A stretch of DNA of 64,000 nucleotides from Polytrichum commune (Eukaryota; Streptophyta; Polytrichopsida; Polytrichales; Polytrichaceae), in NCBI GenBank assembly GCA_950295325.1, contig OX485804.1:51150001-51214000 (forward strand), written 5' to 3'. The notes below the pieces were generated by a model. That model worked only from the letters and a program-made list of their open reading frames with translations. It did no database searches and was not told the DNA's origin. The translations under genes were made by a program, and so were the position numbers. How positions within the stretch are numbered: the first letter of the stretch is position 1; each line of letters begins with the position of its first letter. Positions 21,430-31,915 of this stretch are shown piece by piece.

Positions 21430-22180
21430 GTTTCGGTCGGGCGACCCAAACTCTTTCAAATCATATAGGCTTATGTCTGGGTTTAGTAACATTTATATAT
21501 GGGGTTACTTTTCACAGGTTTGGGTCGAACGACCCAAACCTGTGCCTACAATGGCTAATGAATAATATATTATTTGGCTACGAAAACCAATCTTTAAGTT
21601 CATGGATACAACAATCATCACGAGCTACTGTTCTAGTTGTGGGTCATTTCATTATTGCTTGGGTGTTTGAGTTGTTGTTTATAAGTGTAAGTATTGTTCG
21701 TAAGCAGTAAAAATTTACGCAGAGTTTGGGTCGTTCGACCCAAACTTTGTAGCGGTATGGAATGATCGGCTATGGCCTTAGATCATACCCAAGATGATGA
21801 TTACCTAAATTATGAATTACCATTTCATGCGCTGTTTGGGTCGAACGACCCAAACTCTGCAGATGGATTGGGTCGAGCGACCCAAAGCATGTGCTAGTTT
21901 GGGTCGAGCAACCCAAACTCTGCAGATGGATTGGGTCGATAGGGTTAGATATTCACCCAAGATGATGATTAAATTAATTATAAATGAACATTTGATGCGG
22001 AGTTTGGCTAAACCCTAGACCCAAACAATGCTTATGGTTTGGGTCGAGCGACCCAAACTCTGCAGATGAATTGGCGCCCACGACCCAAACCATCTTTAGA
22101 GTTTGGGTCGCTCTACCCAAACCAGTTGCAGAGTTTAGTGTTTTAGGGTTTCAAACTGAAGTTTGGGTCGTCTCTCGAAA
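21430..22180. repeat. Cluster of about nine palindromes upstream of the DGQHS gene
   Basis: Full or near-full copies lie at 21,430, 21,518, 21,724, 21,834, 21,868 (shortened), 21,897, 22,037 and 22,101, with half-copies near 21,933, 22,080 and 22,161. The one at 21,518 extends to a perfect palindrome of 15-bp arms (21,513-21,544). Centres AA, TT, AG and CT all occur. It covers the putative promoter/5'-UTR of the minus-strand gene. Confidence 0.9.
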
Positions 22181-23689
22181 CACTTTTGATTCCAGAGACC
22201 TTTATAATGTGTTTACGCAGCATATACAATGCTTATGCATTGTAGATGCTGCGAAACTCTAAAGAAATTGACACACATAAAGAAGTTGAAGAAATCACCT
22301 TGCTTTGCAAACTACACAACAAGCTGCTGTTGGAAGCAGTTCTAACAAGCTAGTCTTGGAAGCTGATTCTAGAAAGGATTGGATATCAGAAAACTAAGAA
22401 CGCCTCACAAACATTCACTCTGAATTGAAGAAGCTTTCACAAACATTCACTCAGAATTAAACAATCCCTCACAAACATTCACTCTGAATGTAACAAGTGT
22501 TTACAAACATGAACAAAAAAGCTATCTGAAGGCCACACATGCACACTGATTTTCGAACAATCATTCTAATTCCGAAATCACTCTACACTCACACATGAAT
22601 GTTTCTAAGACCAGGAGGAACTGACACAACCACCTTGAAACAACACTCACACTCCAAAACAACAAAGACGTTCTGAAATGGCTAAAATGTATAGACTTTA
22701 ATACAAAAACAAACCCTAAACTCATACTACACTCAGAACAAAAGAAGAGGAGGAGTGAAAGAGAGAATGAGATAATGATGAAGAGGGAAGGAGAGAGGGA
22801 ATGCGAGTTCGACAAGGAGAGAGAGAATGCAAGGGAGGAGGCGGCGCTTTCAAGAGCGGCGGCGCCTCCAGAAAGTATGAGGAACGTACAAAGGAGGAGG
22901 AGCTTGGAGCGGAGGAGAGAGAAGGAGAAAGTGCGGAGGGGAGAGTGAAAGGGGGAAGGTCACTCAAGGGCGGGACCCATTCGGGCCGGCGCCTTTCGTG
23001 TCCGTTCGGCTCATGGCCGCCAAGTGTCACGGGGCGCTCCATGGCCCAAACGAATACACAATCTGAGCCATTGGAGAGCCCCAGGCCCATCGACGGTCGA
23101 TAGGCCTCGCAGGTGGGTATCCTTTAGCCACCTATCCCATACCATCCTTGAGGATACTAAAAAACCTTTATAGCCTAAGGTTTTTAATTTAATGGTCCCC
23201 CGATGGATTTGCTAATATCAAATAATGAAACTGTATTGGTTTTGTAATTTTAGTAATCTACACATATGCATGAATCGAGAATGATAGATACTAGACTAAG
23301 AGGAGTATTTAATAATTATATTGCAATCCTCGTAGGCAATTACATAATGGAATAATATAACTATGGTAACCATTTACACAATGAATGGTTTCGAGTTATA
23401 TATTGTAATTATCTATGAAGGTTGTTGGTAAAGGACAATGCTATAGCCTACGATGGATCCGTTAACACATACCATTGAACTAAATCTAATTATACAAGTT
23501 TATGTAGTGTCATTCATTATAATATGGAATTATGCAATATTAAGTGTTGACAACTTAATATCATTGTTGTTTGTGAAAAGCAACAAAGATGTTGTTTGAT
23601 TTATAGCATGATGGAACATTAACATACTTATTTACAAGTTTACATATTTATGAGATACAAATATATTGAAGCGGGTGTTTTTGCTGAAG

Positions 23690-23813
23690 AACCCAATTAA
23701 GAACTCATATGAAGATGGTTTAGGTAGGACGACCCAAACATTAGACAATGTTGTTGTTGTTCATATATTTAGTTGAGACAAGATAAAGTCTACAAATATT
23801 GAATATAGTGATA
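23690..23813. repeat. Internal degenerate subterminal repeat and terminus
   Basis: 23,693-23,740 repeats the left subterminal phrase, with palindrome variant GGTTTAGGTAGGACGACCCA. 23,785-23,813 matches the right terminus at about 21 of 29 positions (AAAGTCT … GAATATAGTG). This suggests that the element is a composite of two related units or contains a nested, decayed relative. Confidence 0.5.
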
Positions 23814-24002
23814 GTAAATGAGAGAAGCACCATGTATACAAATATGAAGCTATCAAATACTAATATGTGGAGTTCAACATTATATGAAGCCATTTAAGCA
23901 ATCACTTTGTTGTTGGATGATCCCTCCACATATATTAAACAACATATCTTATTAGGAAATGAGGCACAAATTACAGTAGATGGTGTTCTATATGGAAGCT
24001 AC

Positions 24003-24550
24003 ACGGGTAGGTCACTCTAAGGCATTTTTGTGCACCACGTGCGGCTCAGGGTTTTTTGTTTTGGGGCTATTTACCTTCAAGGGTTGAATTAAAGCCTCCC
24101 TATAATTACTTGAATTTCAAAAATGGCCCATTTGTTTGCACCCTTCCATTACTTATATTGTCCAAGTCACTGCAATTTTTTGTACTCTATATTCCTTTTA
24201 AGTAATAAAAGCTAATCTACTTCCTGTTAAGGGAAACCATGGAAACAAAGAAGGGTGCAAACAATAATATCATTGCAAACAAAGTTATGAAGAAAACACA
24301 TAGGAGACCATAGCAAACATTATACTAAACATACCTTCTAGGAACCTTATCTTCAGCCCCTATATTAATTTTACAAAAAAATAATGGCCCACATTTTATG
24401 TCCATCTAACTTACTTATAATGGGATTGTCTACATTTAATGGCCCCTTCATTATTTGGAATTCCTTTATAATTTTTATTTCAAATGATTTCAATCCTCTC
24501 TATATTATGCCGCACGTCGTTTTTAAAATGCACTAAGTGACCTACCCGTG
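24003..24550. mobile_element. Second copy of the MULE-MITE family, inverted, 548 bp
   Basis: Both ends match 6,438-7,236 in reverse orientation (left ACGGGTAGGTCACTC, right end CTACCCGTG). It is flanked by its own 9-bp duplication, GGAAGCTAC (23,994-24,002) and GGAAGCAAC (24,551-24,559). It lacks an internal stretch that the 799-bp copy has. It is nested in the 17.3-kb element, so it inserted after that element's central region was assembled. Confidence 0.85.
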
Positions 24551-24574
24551 GGAAGCAACCCTGAACAACTACGA

Positions 24575-24620
24575 GGGTGTAGGGTGTAGGGTGTAGGGTT
24601 TAGGGTTTAGGGTTTAGGGT
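24575..24620 (+). repeat. Interstitial plant telomere-type repeats
   Basis: Three GTGTAGGG-type units are followed by three TTTAGGG units, 15 bp to the right of the MULE-MITE's target duplication. TTTAGGG is the canonical land-plant telomere unit. Such short runs occur at repaired double-strand breaks. Confidence 0.75.
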
Positions 24621-25729
24621 ATATAAATGTGTCTTGTTGCACTCGAAGCCATAAATGAATGGCGCATAGGTCAAATGAGGGGGCCAAGTCGCTTGTGGTT
24701 CTAAAAACAAATGTATATAGATATCACAATAGTCTAATTCATGAACATGAACGTTGGTTACATTTCATGTTATGTTTGTTATGTATGTTATGTTACGTCG
24801 TAGATGCGTTCATATCTAGTGTATAAATCTCTAAATATTTTATTTAGTGTAGTGACACTAGAACACACCAACATGTATTTAAGGACATGTTCTGCTCAAC
24901 TTGCATTGAATAGATACAACTATATATGTTTAGATTTTTCATCAAACATTTGTTAAAACAAATAAAGTTGACTACATTTTTTTTGGCAAGCCAAATCAAT
25001 AAAAACTATAGGTACAAAACACAACTACAATAAGTATGATATTTAGTGTTTGATACACTAAATACAAGTGAATACACAATATATCAATAACCATATGAAA
25101 GTAATAAACATTAAATATAAGCTATAGTAATATGTGGCATTGACATGTTTGAATTTAGTGTTAGTAAGGATGTGAAAAGAAGAAATATACGTGAGAGTAG
25201 AAGGTAGCAACACATTTACTTCTAACACTAACTGTCATAGGATTGAAAATTAATGTTGAGCATGTAAGGGTGGTAACCATAGTCCGCCAAGAGCCTAAGG
25301 CTAGTGTAAATGCAGCCTACAAAATTTGTGACTTAGCCTATAAAATTTTGAAAGTGTAGGACAAAGAGCCTATGGACAATTTTAAAACATAGGATATCAA
25401 CCTATGTGGTAAAAAACATGTAGGAAATTTTGCCTACAAAGTTTTTAAAAGAGCGGATTTTAGCCATTCATCCTTCTTCAAATTGGGAAATTAGTTGGCC
25501 TAAGTACATATCTTTAGGCTAATACTCGGGGCTCTTGAGTGGCACATAGGCGGATATCAATAATAGCCCTGACTCCCTCCCCGTCGATCTTTACAAATAC
25601 CACAGCCCAAGCCCCATCACCGCATAGAGGTTGAATCAGAAGATGGTGAGGACTTTCACCCTTAAACTCATTTGAATTTTAGCAACCTTTCATAACTTAT
25701 AATCAACTCTTTAAAAAGGAGTTGGTTAA

Positions 25730-25784
25730 TCCTTGGCCTTCAAACGTGGTGAAGGGCTTAGCCAGGTTCAATTCCTGCCAAGGA
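25730..25784 (+). other. tRNA-like fold without D-arm, or SINE head
   Basis: TCCTTGG (25,730) pairs with CCAAGGA (25,778-25,784). A CCTTC/GAAGG stem and a T-arm-like CAGG-TTCAATT-CCTG lie between. GGTTCAATTCC fits the pol III B-box consensus, and TGGCCTTCAAACGTGG is a possible A-box. At 55 nt it is too short for a normal cytosolic tRNA. A tRNA-derived SINE or a chance fold are both possible. Confidence 0.3.
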
Positions 25785-26492
25785 TACCACTTAGTACTCA
25801 AATTTTGAATTTAAAGCCTACAACATTAAAAGATATGAAGGATTTTAACCTACTAAAAATTAGTTTTAAAGGCAATTGGCAGGTAACTTAAAAACTCAAA
25901 AGGTTTTCAACTTACAAAAATTTGATATTGTAGGATGCAACCTATGCCATGAGGGAAATAGCCTATGCCCTTTTAAAGAGGTAGGCAATTAACCTCAATA
26001 ACTTCAAAAACTTTTCGGACACTGGTGGTAACAACACTACATATAATCAAATCCACACATCATATTTTGTGTAGTTATTTAATAGCGGAATTAGGAGGTT
26101 AGTTGTCCAAGGTCATTTGATGGTTGGCGCCACGAAGAGGCAAGCTAAATATGGATGCTCTATTACCAACAAGAAGCGGGAAATTCTGTCAGAAGGTTTG
26201 AACTTAGGTTTAGGGTTTACGTTCGGGCGGGAAAGGGATCCAAAGAGGAAGGCCAAGGCGGAGGCGGGTAGTATAAAGTACCAAACCCCCCAAACTTTGC
26301 TCCTTTTTTCTCATCTCTCCATTCTGAAATGGTTGCAAGCTCTCTCAAGTAGTGGTGGAGTGCAAGGTTCGTGTATGCATCCGTTGATGAGTAGCTAATT
26401 ACAACAGCCATGCACGGCCTGAATTCTTCCAATTAGTATCCACGTAGCTGAATATGGAAGATTACCGCAATTTAAGGCGGAATTTGCGGAAT

Positions 26493-27400
26493 GTTTGGGT
26501 CGCTCGACCCAAACCCACCCCCATAGTGAGGTTTGGGTCGAGCGACCCAAACCCACCCCCATAGTGAGGTTTGGGTCGAGCGACCCAAACCCACCCCTAT
26601 CACGGGCTGGGCCTGGATTAGCAAGCCCATCCTGTCACGAGGTTTGGGTCGCTCGACCCAAACCCACCCCCTCTCACGGGCTGGGCCTGGATTAGCAGGC
26701 CCATCCTGTAACGAGGTTTGAGTCGCTCGACCCAAACACACCTCCATTGTGAGGTTTGGGTCGAGCGACCCAAACCCACCCCTGTCACAGGTTGGGCCTG
26801 GATTAGCAGGCCCATCCTGTCACGAGGTTTGGGTCGCTCGACCCAAACCCACCTCCATTATGAGGTTTGGGTCGAGCGACCCAAACCCACCGCTATCACG
26901 CGCTGGGCCTGGATTGCCAGGCCCATCCTGTCATGAGGTTTGGGTCGCACGACCCAAACACACCTCCATTGTGAGGTTTGGGGCGAGCGACCCAAACCCA
27001 CCCCTGTCAGGGGTTGGGCCTGGATTAGCAGGCCCATCCTGTCACGAGGTTTGGGTCGAGCGACCCAAACCCACCCCTATCAAGGGCTGGGTCTGGATTA
27101 CCAGGCCCATCCTGTCACGAGGTTTGGGTCGAGCGACCCAAACCCACCCCTATCAAGGGCTGGGTCTGGATTACCATGCCCATCCTGTCACGAGGTTTGG
27201 GTCGAGCGACCCAAACCCACCCCTATCAAGGGCTGGGTCTGGATTACCAGGCCCATCCTGTCACGAGGTTTGGGTCGCTCGACCCAAACACACCTCCATT
27301 GTGAGGTTTGGGTCGAGCGACCCAAACCCACCCCTGTCATAGGTTGGGCCTGGATTAGCAGGCCCATCCTATCACGAGGTTTGGGTTGCTCGACCCAAAC
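26493..27400. repeat. Palindrome satellite upstream of the transposase gene (about 16 copies)
   Basis: Palindromes start near 26,493, 26,531, 26,569, 26,642, 26,716, 26,754, 26,828, 26,863, 26,938, 26,974, 27,049, 27,123, 27,197, 27,270, 27,305 and 27,379. Two linker types alternate: a short one (CCACCCCCATAGTGAG-like) giving 35-38-bp spacing, and a long one containing GGGCTGGGCCTGGATTAGCA and GGCCCATCCTGTCACGAG giving 73-75-bp spacing. The central dinucleotide flips between AG and CT, so individual units have orientation. The long open frames here are repeat translations, not genes. Confidence 0.95.
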
Positions 27401-27570
27401 CCACCCTCATGCACACAATGGGGATGTGCATAGATGGATCCTGAATAAACTGTTGTGCGCTCCATTTTTTGGAACCCATCGATATAATATTCATACAACA
27501 TTTGTTATGATAAGGTTTCTGTGTTTTTCTATTGGACCCTATAGCTTTTGTCAATTCTTTACAAGGTTCC

Positions 27571-30500
27571 ATGTTCATGTGTGTAGGCAAAATGGATGGG
27601 TATACTGGAAGAGGGTATTCGTCTGGAGAAGACATGGCCACTTGGCCATCTGCATCTGAGGAAGAGCTAGACATTGTCGGGGAGGCTACTATGGATGAGA
27701 GTTCAGATGAAGAGCATTTCGATATACCTTCGCGTTCCGTACCGGACTGTCCCATTCCAGAGTGTGCCGTGCTTTCAAGAGCTTCATGGGTGAATTTGGA
27801 TGTATTACTTCTTAATGACAATGGGGTTGTTGTGGCGGAGGGTATCTGTCGTAACACCCATCCACAAGATTGCATTGATCAAAATCCGCTTGGCACCGAG
27901 GACGTTGGGATTGTCATATTGGAGTCACTCGTTCCTTCTGAGGTGGATCCCACTCATAGGTTCTCCCTCCGCAGGTGGCCATTGAGGAATGTCACGACTG
28001 ATGGAGTTAGCTTGCGTGAACATGAGCAACGACACATGCAACTCGAAAAGGAAATGCAATCAAACATGCGGCCACGCAAGGGTCAAAGAAAGTACGATAC
28101 TGTGGCACGTCCTTCTCCATCTGCAACTGATTGTAAACGTCAAAGGCTGCTTGGGGAGGAGTCCATAAGAGAAGTTGCCACAAAGGATTGTTGTGTGCAT
28201 TGTTGTTGCCAATTGTTTCCAAGGGATAAATTGAAGGCCATCCGTGAAGAAATGTGGCTTGGAGATTTTCGTCTAAGATCCACAAAAAAACTTGATGTCC
28301 ATAGGGCAATACATGTGAATGGGACGGGTCGCAAGGTAATCACCATTGAAAGCATAGACGTGTGTTGTAAGGCATGGTACACCATTTACGGTGTGTCGAA
28401 GGCGGACTTCTATAGACAAGCTGCTTATGCCAAGGAAGGCCGCCGGTCCCGTCACCATGGGAACGTGGATTTAAAGAAACCTAGGGAAGCAACAAGGCAA
28501 GCAACGGCAACTCTAGCAACCATCATTGTCCCCCTTGCTGATGCAATGCCGCACAAAACACGCACACTCACAACCGGTGAAAAGGTTGTGGAGAAAGTTC
28601 TTCCCACAAGCACAAAATGGAAAGACATATTGTTGGACGTTAATGCAGTTGGCGAGAAGATTGGGTTGGAGCCAATTTCATTGTCAAAATTAAGTGCAAT
28701 CAAGAAACAAAACTTTAGCGAATACATTACAAAAAGACGAGGGGACAAATTTGCCAGGTGCTCTAATTGCGAGAAGTTGAAGCGCCTCCAGAATGCACAC
28801 ACGATGGGTACCGAGTCATATGCAGCGCATCAATTGAACTATTTCAAGCACGTAAACATGCAAGAGGCACACCGTAATGATTACTACACAAATAGAGCTT
28901 TGTCCATCTCCAGGCCCTTGGAGGTTCTTACGGTCATCCATGACAAAATGGACCATGCCAAAACAGCCTCCCCATGTTTTGCAAATCGAATCAAGGCCAC
29001 GGATGGGTTTTTTAAGTTGCCTGTATCGGTTACAGGTGAACTTCGAAACAATGTCATGACATACCCTAAATGTTGTGGTTTTTTATTCCGTGATGTACTG
29101 GAGAACATGGATTCCTTCATAATGGTTTATTCATACATAGATGCTAATCACGTTGGGTTGGCATTGCAGGAATGATTGCACATGGACACGGTGATGTCAA
29201 GTTTGCTCATTATGCTCTTGATTTGTATCCAGCGGATTCAAACCACACGATAGGATCATTTGCAAGGCTTTTACGTGATTTAGAGAAACCACCAGCCTAT
29301 TCTTCAGGATTGTTATTTGAGAACGCGGGTTCAACACCTTTATATGAAGCGGTGCTGGATGGAAAAGATGTATGCTTGCATTCGTTGCCCGAGCCACCCA
29401 ATGAACCCGTGATTGCCAAGAAGTTGCCTCCAACTTTGCGTGTCCAATTGGACAATTGTGCCAAGGACAATAAAAGCAGATATGTATTTGCATATTGGTC
29501 GTTGTTGGTTGCAAAAGGCATTTTCAAGGAGGTTTTTGTGTCCTTCCTATTGGTAGGCCACACGCACGATGATATTGATGCATCTTTTGGGCGGTGGAGC
29601 ATGAAGTTGCGGGAGGAGGATTTTCCTACAATCCCATTATTGATGAAGTCGTACATGGATTTGGAGAACGTTCCCGTCATCCCCCATATGATTGAGAAGG
29701 TGCCAGACTTCAAGGCATTTATGAAACCTTATATTCGAAGTAGAGCTCACCGATTGATCGGGCATACGAAGGCACAACAATTCCGGTTCTACATGCGTGA
29801 CGATGGTGTCCCGGCCATGCAATACAAGTTGTTGTGCACGACACAAGACTGGAGCCCGCCGGAGGGTCTTCTTGTGTGGCGCGTGGATGCGGATGGGAAG
29901 ACCATGTTACCGGATGGGGAGCCTAGCCCTTGTAAGCCAATAGCCATGAAGAATTTGGAGGATATTTTGAAAGATATATCAGGCTTCATACAATATTGGG
30001 AGAGTTTGAAGATAGCGGATGTTGGCGGATCATGTTGGCATCGTTATGGGAGTTGGATACATTATTGGACACGTGTTCGTGCCGCCTTGGTAGACCTCCA
30101 CCAAGATAGCCCTCATACTTTGAGGCATGGATTTTGGCCACAAACACGAGTCGATGTACAAGCTTCAGAGGCTAGTCTTTTGGGAAATGGAGAGGTTCGA
30201 GAGGAGTTTGATGTGGACGACCATTACGTGGGGCCTGCTAGTAGTCGTCCGCCACCATCTTTCCGCATTGCAGTGGATTGTCATGAAGGATATATGCTCA
30301 TTTTGCGTCCTGGAGACGAGACATATGTGAAGCCAGTGTGGGTGGCAAGAGCTTTGTCCAAACCCAATTTTGTAACTTCCAGCCCTCATTTTCGACAAAT
30401 ACAAGTGGAGTACTACCGACCGACGGCAAGGAATGAAGATGTGATTCGGCATTATACAGGCTGGGATACAAACCCTAACTTTCAGTGGAAGGTGGATTCT

Positions 30501-30656
30501 GAGCACGGTCCATCTTGGGTAGATACAGATTCCATATTCATAGCATGGAAACCACGGAAAAATCATAGTGGATCAGTGTCCATCCCTCAAAAGTACATAA
30601 CTTTTGCAAAAGACAACCTTGCTCGGATCACAGAAGAAGCAACCCACGTTGAATGA
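27571..30656 (+). CDS. Candidate transposase, DUF7869-like, 997 aa, one intron
   Basis: The frame runs from ATG 27,571 (alternative 27,592) to 29,077, then a 92-nt intron (GT at 29,078, AG at 29,169), and resumes in frame to 30,656. The donor is inferred from phase. N-terminal half: an acidic lead, a Cys cluster (CCVHCCC near residue 206), WYTIYGVSKADFYR and CSNCEKLKRL near residue 397. C-terminal half: IHDKMDHAK (D458/D461), MIAHGHGD after the splice, QLDNCAKDNKSRYVFAYW (D597) and GHTHDDIDASF (D636/D637/D639). This is the motif order of DUF7869 proteins, and the three acidic sites look like an RNase H-fold D-D-D/E core. It lies directly downstream of the palindrome satellite and is the only intact large ORF of the element. 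The transposase role is inference. Confidence 0.7.
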
Positions 30657-30975
30657 GAAGTTGGTAGGATTGTGTTAGCATGATTATAGTGTAAACAGTA
30701 ATTCTACGAACATATATTACTCATATGTGTGCTCTTCAAAATTGGGGCAGAGTTTGGGTAGAACTTACGAATACTATATTGTTTTGGAGTTGGATGAATA
30801 TCCATTTACTATATTTCAATACAAATGTGAAGTTCATTTTTTTATTAAGTTTGGGACTAAATTGTCCATTGAAAAAATATGCATTTATTACATGCACTTT
30901 GTATGTTGCAATGTCTATATTCTATGGAGCATGCTAATAATAGAAATCATTATATATATATTTTTGGGTGAAACT

Positions 30976-31060
30976 TGTTTGGAGTGCTCTACCCAATGTG
31001 TTTTTGTTGATGAAATTGGTGTTGAGTGCTCTACCATATGTGCTTATGTCCGCACATCAT
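30976..31060 (-). repeat. Right subterminal motifs mirrored to the left end
   Basis: TTTGGAGTGCTCTACCC (about 30,979) and GTTGAGTGCTCTACCAT (about 31,021) are reverse complements, with changes, of the left-end motif GGTAGGGCACTCCAAA (14,187). Mirrored subterminal repeats are typical of transposase-binding arrays. Confidence 0.6.
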
Positions 31061-31161
31061 AGGTGTGGGATATTAGAACATTTAATATATTTGAGATTGT
31101 TGACAATATAGTTTCAGGCATCTTCATGTTGTTTGATCCATATATTAATTTGAGACTAGAG

Positions 31162-31190
31162 AAAGTCTCAATTTAACGAATATAGTGTTA
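31162..31190 (-). repeat. Right 29-bp terminal inverted repeat of the 17.3-kb element
   Basis: Ends CGAATATAGTGTTA on the plus strand, followed at once by TG and copia gag sequence. It is a perfect inverted match to 13,922-13,950. Confidence 0.93.
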
Positions 31191-31623
31191 TGTCGTTATT
31201 GAAGGTAGTGTCACCAATCTCGGCAAGCTCACTGAGAATCAACTGGAGCTGTCAAATGTACTCCGAGATAGATTGTTGAGGCTATAGCTTAGCATTGAAG
31301 AAATGCCGTTGAAGCTCATGGACATCCTCACCGGACTTGTGTTCATAGATGGATAAAAATGTATTCCAAATTTCGGTAGAAGTAGGACAATGTAGTAAAG
31401 GAGTCAAGATACGACGCTCAACCAAATTACAGAGGAGAGTGAATGCAGAATATTCACGAGCCTGTCATTTTTTTTTATCTGCGGCTTCAGCAAGGGTTTC
31501 AGTGCCATTGACAATGGTAAGGATCTGCTTGTATTGAAGCAAGGACCTCATTTGCCACTTCCAAATGTGGAACTCATCGCCATTGAAGCGTGCGATACCG
31601 CTGAGTTCTTTGTCTAGCGACAT
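31191..31623 (-). pseudogene. Copia gag, N-terminal part (right of the 17.3-kb insertion)
   Basis: Minus-strand start at 31,623 (MSLDKELSGIARFNGDEFHI), then KWQMRSLLQYKQI, and after a TGA and further lesions QLQLILSELAEIGDTTFNND just before the transposon. This is the standard copia gag opening followed by the UBN2 region. Stops show that the retroelement was decaying, but the insertion junction itself is clean. It is preceded on the minus strand by an LTR-like block at 31,916-32,190. Confidence 0.85.
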
Positions 31624-31814
31624 AAAATCAAGAAAATCAAGAAATTCAGGAATGGTGAAAACAACGAAACCCTATAGGCCTAGTCATTGGCATTCCATTT
31701 CGGCAAGAGAACTATCAAGTATACAACAAAAAAATTCCACTGAGAATCCTCTCAACTAATGGATCCGTGGCTCTCTGCATGGAGCATTTCAAACTTGGTC
31801 CGCAAGAAAAGCCA

Positions 31815-31908
31815 ACACCGAACAATGAAACTAAGTAGCGGACAACGAAACTAAACAACGGACAATGAAACTAAGCAGCGGTCAATGAAACTAAGTAGCG
31901 AACAATGC
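31815..31908. repeat. About 20-bp tandem repeat, 4-5 units
   Basis: Units of the form GGACAATGAAACTAAGTAGC repeat with small changes in the leader between the copia LTR and gag. Confidence 0.8.
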
Positions 31909-31915
31909 TTGAGAA

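Larger units (their letters stand above)
22190..26490. other. Non-coding core of the 17.3-kb element
   Basis: There is no convincing gene between the two divergent coding blocks. The stretch contains CTCACAAACATTCACTC-type short repeats at 22,405-22,510 and a GC/purine-rich block at 22,740-23,110. It also holds a degenerate terminus at 23,785-23,813, the MULE-MITE at 24,003-24,550, a telomere-like run at 24,575-24,620 and a tRNA-like/SINE-like segment near 25,730. Short repeated phrases such as AGCCTA…TTTTAAA occur at 25,290-26,000. Confidence 0.6.
13922..31190. mobile_element. 17.3-kb DNA transposon candidate, perfect 29-bp TIRs, inserted in copia gag
   Basis: The left terminus 13,922-13,950 (TAACACTATATTCGTTAAAT…GACTTT) is repeated exactly in reverse complement at 31,162-31,190. 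Outside the termini the two halves of a copia gag meet in frame, with TG at 13,920-13,921 and 31,191-31,192 as a 2-bp target duplication. Inside are a candidate DUF7869-type transposase (+), a DGQHS-motif protein, an FCP-like phosphatase and a basic protein (all -), about 36 copies of a 22-bp palindrome, and mirrored subterminal repeats. The CACTA-like string in the terminus recalls CMC elements, but it begins with TAA and no 3-bp direct duplication fits that reading. I do not recognise the family. Confidence 0.88.

Noticed and set aside
22722-23103. Ser/Pro-rich and Gly/Glu-rich frames at 22.7-23.1 kb
   Set aside because: The tract is purine-rich and open on both strands through compositional bias; no motif supports a protein.
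26495-27342. Long open frames through the palindrome satellite (repeated FGSSDPN / VWVERPKP phrases)
   Set aside because: They are translations of the 22-bp palindrome and its linkers, open on both strands and in several frames. There is no domain or codon signal beyond the repeat.
26493-27400. CRISPR-like array of regularly spaced repeats
   Set aside because: The nuclear plant context, the repeat being a palindrome with variable centre, repeated rather than unique spacers, and the absence of cas genes all exclude it.
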